Part shown: positions 59,817 to 64,000 of the stretch, piece after piece
How positions within the stretch are numbered: position 1 is the first letter of the stretch
Layout: each line of letters opens with the position of its first letter
NCBI RefSeq assembly: GCF_004006175.1
Contig: NZ_CP033219.1
Span: forward strand, 1,674,001 to 1,738,000
Length of the DNA: 64,000 nucleotides
Reading direction: 5' to 3'
Source of the DNA: Parasedimentitalea marina
GTDB lineage: Bacteria > Pseudomonadota > Alphaproteobacteria > Rhodobacterales > Rhodobacteraceae
Notes under the pieces: model-generated
Databases searched by the model: none
Told to the model about the DNA's origin: nothing
The model's input: only the letters and a program-made list of their open reading frames with translations
Translations under genes and position numbers: made by a program

Positions 59817-60794
59817 TTAGGCTGCGATTGCGTCTTGGATGAAGTAGCCGAGGTCTTTGGCGACGATCAGCTCTTTGACCCGCTCACCGCGTCGAATGCG
59901 GGTACCGCCCTGCAGGCCGATGTCTTTATCTTCAATGCGGCCTGCGATCTTGCCGCCATATTCAGCCGTCAGGCCCCAGGTCAGATCGCCACCTTCTGCG
60001 GTTGCCATCTTGTTGATGTGCAGCATGGAGATGTGGTTGCCCCAGGCGCGTTGCAGGTTGGCGGCCTGCTTGGGCTTTGCGGCGTTGTAAAAGGCGTCAC
60101 CGATCAGCAGGCGAGAAATGCCCTCGCCAGAGAACAGATCCACGAACTGCTGACGGGTGACAATGCCCTCAGAAGTCAGGTTGCCCTTGACTGCGTTGAC
60201 GATCTTTGGGTGTGAGCTGAGTTTTGACCAGACTTTGCGGCCCATCACCATTGTGTTGGGCGGCAATATCAGGGTGCTTTCCAGGCCGGTCTTGATCAAC
60301 GCGATGGGGTCGGAGCCTGCATAGTCAGAAAGTTGATCACTTCCGGATAGGGTAACTTTGCGGCCCGTGGCATAGTTGGCCGCATTGTGAACCATCTTCG
60401 CCACCCGAACTTCGCGGATATTGAGAATAGTTTCCGACAGCATTTCGACCGCGTGGCCTTCGGGGTCAAAGGCCGACAGGTTGTTGGCGCGGGCGTTTGC
60501 CGCCGCCTCGATGTCGGAGAACGGGATGGGTGCATCAAGGCCGTAGTCTTCGACTTCACTGGTCTTTTGAGTGCCGTTGAATTCCAACTGCTGGACGCGG
60601 CCTTTGCGCCCGACTTTGGCGTCGGGAACGTTAAAGGCCTCTTCAAGCGGGTATTCGGTCCAGCTGAACTTTTCACCACCGACGGCAGCGCGTGGCATGA
60701 CCTCATCGGCGATGCGGGACACCGCAGGGTTCTTATAGCCAATCGCAATTGCAGAGAGGACGGGATCGACCTGGAAGGGACGTTTGGGAGCCAT
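59817..60794 (-). CDS. Major capsid protein, prophage B (325 aa)
   Basis: Starts MAPKRPFQVDPVLSAIAIGYKN, with NPAVSRIADEVMPR, SWTEYPLEEAFNVPDAKVG and a C-terminal GGTRIRRGERVKELIVAKDLGYF. It belongs to a capsid family different from gpT of prophage A, so the two phages have exchanged the head shell as well. It follows a decoration-type protein and the protease. Confidence 0.88.
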   Translation of the reverse strand: MAPKRPFQVDPVLSAIAIGYKNPAVSRIADEVMPRAAVGGEKFSWTEYPLEEAFNVPDAKVGRKGRVQQLEFNGTQKTSEVEDYGLDAPIPFSDIEAAANARANNLSAFDPEGHAVEMLSETILNIREVRVAKMVHNAANYATGRKVTLSGSDQLSDYAGSDPIALIKTGLESTLILPPNTMVMGRKVWSKLSSHPKIVNAVKGNLTSEGIVTRQQFVDLFSGEGISRLLIGDAFYNAAKPKQAANLQRAWGNHISMLHINKMATAEGGDLTWGLTAEYGGKIAGRIEDKDIGLQGGTRIRRGERVKELIVAKDLGYFIQDAIAA

Positions 60795-60815
60795 GTTTCA
60801 GATCCTTTCTAAAGA

Positions 60816-61196
60816 TTAGGCTTCGTGCAGCAGAGCAGGGGACAGGAAGGCGTCGATGACGTCACCGGTAACGCCAGGCTCATCGGCAAAACCGACAATG
60901 CGGATGGTGGTGGCAGTGGCGGCAATAGCCGCAATGGCCTTGCCCTCGCCGTCTGAGGTCAGCGGATCACCTGCGGCGACGGTGCCGCCCAGTTCAACAT
61001 GGACCAACCCGTCACGGTGCACGTCGCACATGCCGTCAAGCTCAGACCCCATGGCATCTGAGACGCCAAGACTTGAAGCCGTGTTGCTATCTGCTTGAGT
61101 GATGGTGTTACTGGAGGCGGCGTCGGAAAACATGACGATGCGGTAACCGGCTACAGCGGCGCCTGCCGGATAGGCGCGAATAAATGTCGGGATCAT
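60816..61196 (-). CDS. Capsid cement/decoration protein (DUF2190 type, 126 aa)
   Basis: Beta-rich, with VHVELGGTVAAGDPLTSDGEGKAI, the typical DUF2190 core. Such proteins stabilise capsids or sit next to protease and capsid genes. Overlaps the protease gene by 4 nt. Confidence 0.85.
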   Translation of the reverse strand: MIPTFIRAYPAGAAVAGYRIVMFSDAASSNTITQADSNTASSLGVSDAMGSELDGMCDVHRDGLVHVELGGTVAAGDPLTSDGEGKAIAAIAATATTIRIVGFADEPGVTGDVIDAFLSPALLHEA

Positions 61197-62293
61197 GTTT
61201 GGGCTCCTTCAACGGCGCGCACGGCAACAGACATGCTGATGTCATTTCCGGCGGCTGCCTGGTCCGCCTGATAGACGGTGGCCTTGGCCGCCAGTTCAGC
61301 AGCATTCAGGGAAATGGCCCCGCCATGTTCTGGAAGAACATCGGGAATAATCGCACCGTTCATTTTGGGCAGTGCGTTGATTTCCTTTTCAACCCGCTCG
61401 GGGTCCTGTTGGTGCATGGAAATGTAATGATCCTTCATCGGGCTTGGGATCATGCGGCCCTTTTCCATCTCGCCAGTGACGAATGACTTAGCCTTTTCCA
61501 AAGCGCGGTCATTAGTCAGAGCCGAAAGGTCGGTTTGCAGGCTGGTATTTGCCGCCTGCAGCTCAGCAACTGAGGCCTGCAGGGCGGTCTCGCCCCCCAA
61601 ACCGGCCCTGGCAACCTTGGCTGCAGCCAGCACATCGCCGCCGTCAGCGACGCCCAGAACAGTGCCAATTTCGCCAAGCTGTGATTGCAGCTCGATTGTT
61701 GCGGTTGCGCCGCCGTCTTTCAAAGTGGTCAGCGCGGAGGAAATATCCTCTTCCGAGGCATCGGCGCTAAGCCCCAGCACCCCGGCGATGTTTTTCTGAA
61801 ACGACATGTCGTCGGTCTCCTGGTTGAGCGAGGCAAGCCCGCGAAAGTTGGGTCGATTAACAAGACTGGCCCGCAAAATTCCCATGACGGACTTGGAAGC
61901 CTTGTCGGGGATGGCAATTACAGGGGAGAGGTTGCGATAGGCGCGTGTCGTCAGCAGGGAACGGCCTTCATCAGACCATTCAACCTTGCCCCAGATCCCA
62001 TCTGTGCGGGCCTGCATTTCAACGATCCAGCCGCGCGCTGGGGCGGGGAGCCCCTTTGGCGCGGCAAGGTCAATAGCGTGGTTTTCGTCAATGGGCAGGC
62101 GTTCGGCAAAGGCAAAACTGTCTGCAATGATCTTTTCCGCGTTGGTTACATGGTAGGGACCCCGCGCATCATTGGTTTGCACCAGGCCGTCGCTGGTGGG
62201 CAGCAGATGCACCCACTCAGGCACCGCGCCCATGTCATCGGGCAGGAGCTGGGAATTCAACGCAACGGAGGTGGTTTGTGTGATTTTACTCAT
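61193..62293 (-). CDS. Head maturation protease/scaffold, prophage B (Mu gpI-like, 366 aa)
   Basis: Shares the domain pattern with the A copy: PEWVHLLP, IDENHAIDLAAPKG, ARGWIVEMQARTDGIWGKVEW, YRNLSPVI. The C-terminal half (about 170-330) is coiled-coil scaffold with a possible internal start at MSFQKNIAGVLG. Processes the capsid. No copy of the 20-bp late site of A is seen upstream. Confidence 0.9.
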   Translation of the reverse strand: MSKITQTTSVALNSQLLPDDMGAVPEWVHLLPTSDGLVQTNDARGPYHVTNAEKIIADSFAFAERLPIDENHAIDLAAPKGLPAPARGWIVEMQARTDGIWGKVEWSDEGRSLLTTRAYRNLSPVIAIPDKASKSVMGILRASLVNRPNFRGLASLNQETDDMSFQKNIAGVLGLSADASEEDISSALTTLKDGGATATIELQSQLGEIGTVLGVADGGDVLAAAKVARAGLGGETALQASVAELQAANTSLQTDLSALTNDRALEKAKSFVTGEMEKGRMIPSPMKDHYISMHQQDPERVEKEINALPKMNGAIIPDVLPEHGGAISLNAAELAAKATVYQADQAAAGNDISMSVAVRAVEGAQT

Positions 62294-62325
62294 GCCGCCA
62301 TATTCGCAGCAGAGCTAAAACGCAG

Positions 62326-62349
62326 ACACCCGCAACAGCTTGCGGGTGT
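62326..62349. terminator. Hairpin between gpG-like and protease genes
   Basis: Perfect 10-bp stem ACACCCGCAA/TTGCGGGTGT with a 4-nt loop. On the minus strand it is followed by CTGCGTTTTAG, a weak T-run. Possibly a terminator ending the head-completion transcript. Confidence 0.55.
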
Positions 62350-62409
62350 GGGGGTATCATGGCGTGTTGGACAAGATGACGAGGAAATCCGTGCCAGTCA
62401 ATCTGCCAG

Positions 62410-62901
62410 TCAATCCTGGCTGTTAGCGGCCTCTTCCAGCCAGTCTTCCAGCTCGGCCAGGATACCGGCCTCATCGTCATCAGACAAGCCAATGAAAGGA
62501 CGGGCAGGAATGGTGCCCCAGGGAAGTGAAGCCCCATTCGCCTCCTTACCAAAAGCCCCCTTGGCCGCACCAAACTGCATCACGGCGGCTTGAATGGCGT
62601 TTGAGCCATATTCGACGCCGTCTTTGTCCGCATCATAAAACAGCGTGTTGCGCATATCGCCTGATTGATTCAGTGGCGCCCCAAAACTCAGGCTCAGTTT
62701 GGCGTAGCGATCCAGGGTGGTTTGAGAGCGCGGCGCAAAGGGAGAGCCGTCGGGTTGTTCGCCGTCACGCATGCGGTCCTGGGCTGAGGCCACCAGCAAC
62801 TCGCCAATGTCGGCCATCACCAGCGACATGTCCTCAACTGCGGCGGCCACCGCAGCCAGAGCCGGGTCCAGGGTGTCTGTATTGTACTCAATACTGGCCA
62901 T
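62410..62901 (-). CDS. Virion morphogenesis protein, prophage B (Mu gpG-like, 163 aa)
   Basis: Contains GEQPDGSPFAPRSQTTLDRY, the AVMQFGAAKG stretch and LPWGTIPARPFIGLSDDD, the conserved end of the gpG family. In B it lies before the protease (Mu order F-G-I), unlike A where it follows gp36. Confidence 0.9.
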   Translation of the reverse strand: MASIEYNTDTLDPALAAVAAAVEDMSLVMADIGELLVASAQDRMRDGEQPDGSPFAPRSQTTLDRYAKLSLSFGAPLNQSGDMRNTLFYDADKDGVEYGSNAIQAAVMQFGAAKGAFGKEANGASLPWGTIPARPFIGLSDDDEAGILAELEDWLEEAANSQD

Positions 62902-63193
62902 AGCGATTTCACCTTTGCTTTCGCTGGGGGCATTAGACCGCCAGGTTCCTTTGCTGAACTATACAGGGATCGCGCAAAACCCATAGCCGCCGATGCGAAT
63001 ATCGCAGGAAATTAAACCGAGGCGGTGAACTGCAATCATTCACTGCGGTGAGTGCGAGTGACTAGGTTGCGGACTTTAACTCTGCTCGTCGCTGTAAGGC
63101 CAAAGACCGCTTTCAGATCTGGAGTTTCGCAAAGGCTTCACGGTGAGACAATTTACTCTCTTACCATGAAATAGCACTTTTAAAGGTCGGCAT
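62902..63193. other. Gene-free A/T-rich gap
   Basis: About 290 bp between the gpG-like gene and the inserted gene at 63194. No gene or clear repeat seen; base composition follows the inserted gene rather than the phage core. Confidence 0.4.
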
Positions 63194-64000
63194 TCATTGG
63201 CTTGAATCGCCAGTGATAGATGAAAGTTCTTCAAGAATTGTAGTTCGAAGGTGGCGATTAGAAATTTGTCCTCGATCAAAAACGCGTTCTATTGGTATCC
63301 CGAATTCTGCCATGAGATCACTGATCAGTTTCCGAAGACTGAAAATTTGGTCATTGGATAAGTCACATTTAATTGTGCCTGCAAGTTCCTCCCAAAGAGG
63401 GCAGTTGATATAGATACCAATAGTATTTTCATTACTCCCAGAAAGGACTGCTGGCGCCTTTGAAATGCTTCTACCGTTTTCAATAGTGCCTTGGGACGTA
63501 ATGAGGAAATGTGCACCTACATCCGAAAAACCTAGAGAGCTTATCTGAAATTTTTTTATATTCAAAATATTGTCAGACTGAACGGGTGCGATAATGATTC
63601 GATTTATTTCTCGGCCCGTGTCACCATATTGAGTTGGAGACGGCAATATGGATGAAATTCCAGCCTCTCTTACCAGACGTTGCAATTCGGCTTTCTGCGT
63701 ATCCAACTCTTGACGTAAAATGTCCAAAGCAGGATTTTCTAACGGTGGCTCTCCGGTTGGTGTGTCACGCGCCAATTCTTGTAGTGCCGCTGATATCTCG
63801 TTCGTTTTCGTGGTCAAGTTCGCTTCAAGTTGAGCTAACTTTTCAAGCCGAACGACTTCTTCATTAGCCCATAGCTTTGCGTCTTCGTCATCAAGCGTTC
63901 TTGCAAGGTACCTCAAAACAAAAACTCGCTCTGCCCCTTGCTGCGCGAGTGTATTGTTTACGATGGAGAACTCAAGAGATTGGTTGTCATTTGCGTTTTT
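63194..64000 (-). CDS. Inserted protein with coiled coil and degenerate amidase-2-like domain (partial at window edge)
   Basis: The frame is open to the window edge; at least 268 aa are visible. A coiled coil (RLEKLAQLEANLTTKTNEI) is followed by a roughly 130-aa domain with the layout of N-acetylmuramoyl-alanine amidases/peptidoglycan recognition proteins: RIIIAPV, VGAHFLITSQGTIENGRS, NENTIGIYI, and SNDQIFSLRKLISDLMAEFGI. The zinc ligands expected at these places are absent (IAPV instead of HH; no His before NENT; no His near the end), so it is probably not an enzyme. Placed in the head operon and A/T-rich: a moron. Confidence 0.6.
   Translation of the reverse strand, partial: KNANDNQSLEFSIVNNTLAQQGAERVFVLRYLARTLDDEDAKLWANEEVVRLEKLAQLEANLTTKTNEISAALQELARDTPTGEPPLENPALDILRQELDTQKAELQRLVREAGISSILPSPTQYGDTGREINRIIIAPVQSDNILNIKKFQISSLGFSDVGAHFLITSQGTIENGRSISKAPAVLSGSNENTIGIYINCPLWEELAGTIKCDLSNDQIFSLRKLISDLMAEFGIPIERVFDRGQISNRHLRTTILEELSSITGDSSQ

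Larger units (their letters stand above)
43749..64000 (-). mobile_element. Mu-like prophage B with siphovirus tail (partial, continues past window)
   Basis: Same orientation as A. The genes run from right-end cargo through com cassette, fibre, J-like protein, tail, capsid and protease to the head region. The outer end is placed at TGTAGGACAGAG (43749), which shares TGTAG and GGACAGA with the right end of A; AGGCC (43744-43748) would be its duplication. The partner copy is outside the window, so this point is uncertain. Transposase genes are not in view; Mu-type gpI, gpG, gp36 and com identify the family. Confidence 0.7.

Noticed and set aside
1..64000. CRISPR arrays, rRNA genes, insertion sequences
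   Set aside because: No regularly spaced repeats, rRNA sequence or IS transposase was seen; the only transposase is the Mu-type A gene.

Overview
The window looks like a chromosomal region of an alphaproteobacterium, most likely a marine Rhodobacteraceae (Roseobacter-type) strain. Reasons are the GC-rich phage core genes, a LuxI/LuxR pair of roseobacter style, a holin resembling the gene-transfer-agent family, and GANTC rather than GATC sites near a phage promoter. Almost all of it is prophage. I read three Mu-like (transposable) prophages in the same orientation, with almost no host DNA between them.

Prophage 0 (1-4522) shows only its repressor-side end. It carries one large cargo gene, an alpha/beta-hydrolase joined to a WD40 propeller, then about 0.6 kb of non-coding end DNA that stops at 4522. 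Prophage A (4539-43256, 38.7 kb) is complete. It is bounded by a 5-bp target duplication AGCGC (4534-4538 and 43257-43261), begins TG and ends CA, and its 43256 end is homologous to the 4522 end of prophage 0. Prophage B starts after about 490 bp of other DNA (best guess 43749) and runs off the right edge.

Prophage A reads right to left. A repressor (38623-38982, + strand) faces an early operon (38462 to 30392): regulator, ParB-like protein, transposase A and ATPase B (both frameshifted), Gp16 and the Mor activator, closed by a terminator. Two copies of one 20-bp site lie where Mu has its late promoters Plys and PI. Late genes follow: endolysin, holin, terminase, portal, gpF, protease/scaffold, major head protein, an initiator-like tRNA, head completion, and then a P2-type contractile tail in exact P2 order (V, W, J, I, H, FI, FII, E, E', T, U, X, D). 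Last comes com plus a DNA adenine methylase. Between repressor and left end A carries luxR, luxI, a small divergent gene and a membrane protein. Near its right end it carries another membrane protein.

Prophage B shares the end type, the com leader and Mu-like head genes, but has a siphovirus tail (lambda-style G/GT frameshift, tape measure, J-like protein, S74 fibre). Its com controls a different cassette: a small protein, an ABC-ATPase/GNAT fusion resembling Mom, and a formyltransferase-like protein. This is a candidate DNA-hypermodification system.

The prophages thus share a core but swap cargo at several fixed places: the left end, the right end, behind com, and inside the head operon. 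The strongest leads are the quorum-sensing pair beside the repressor and the com-controlled modification cassettes.
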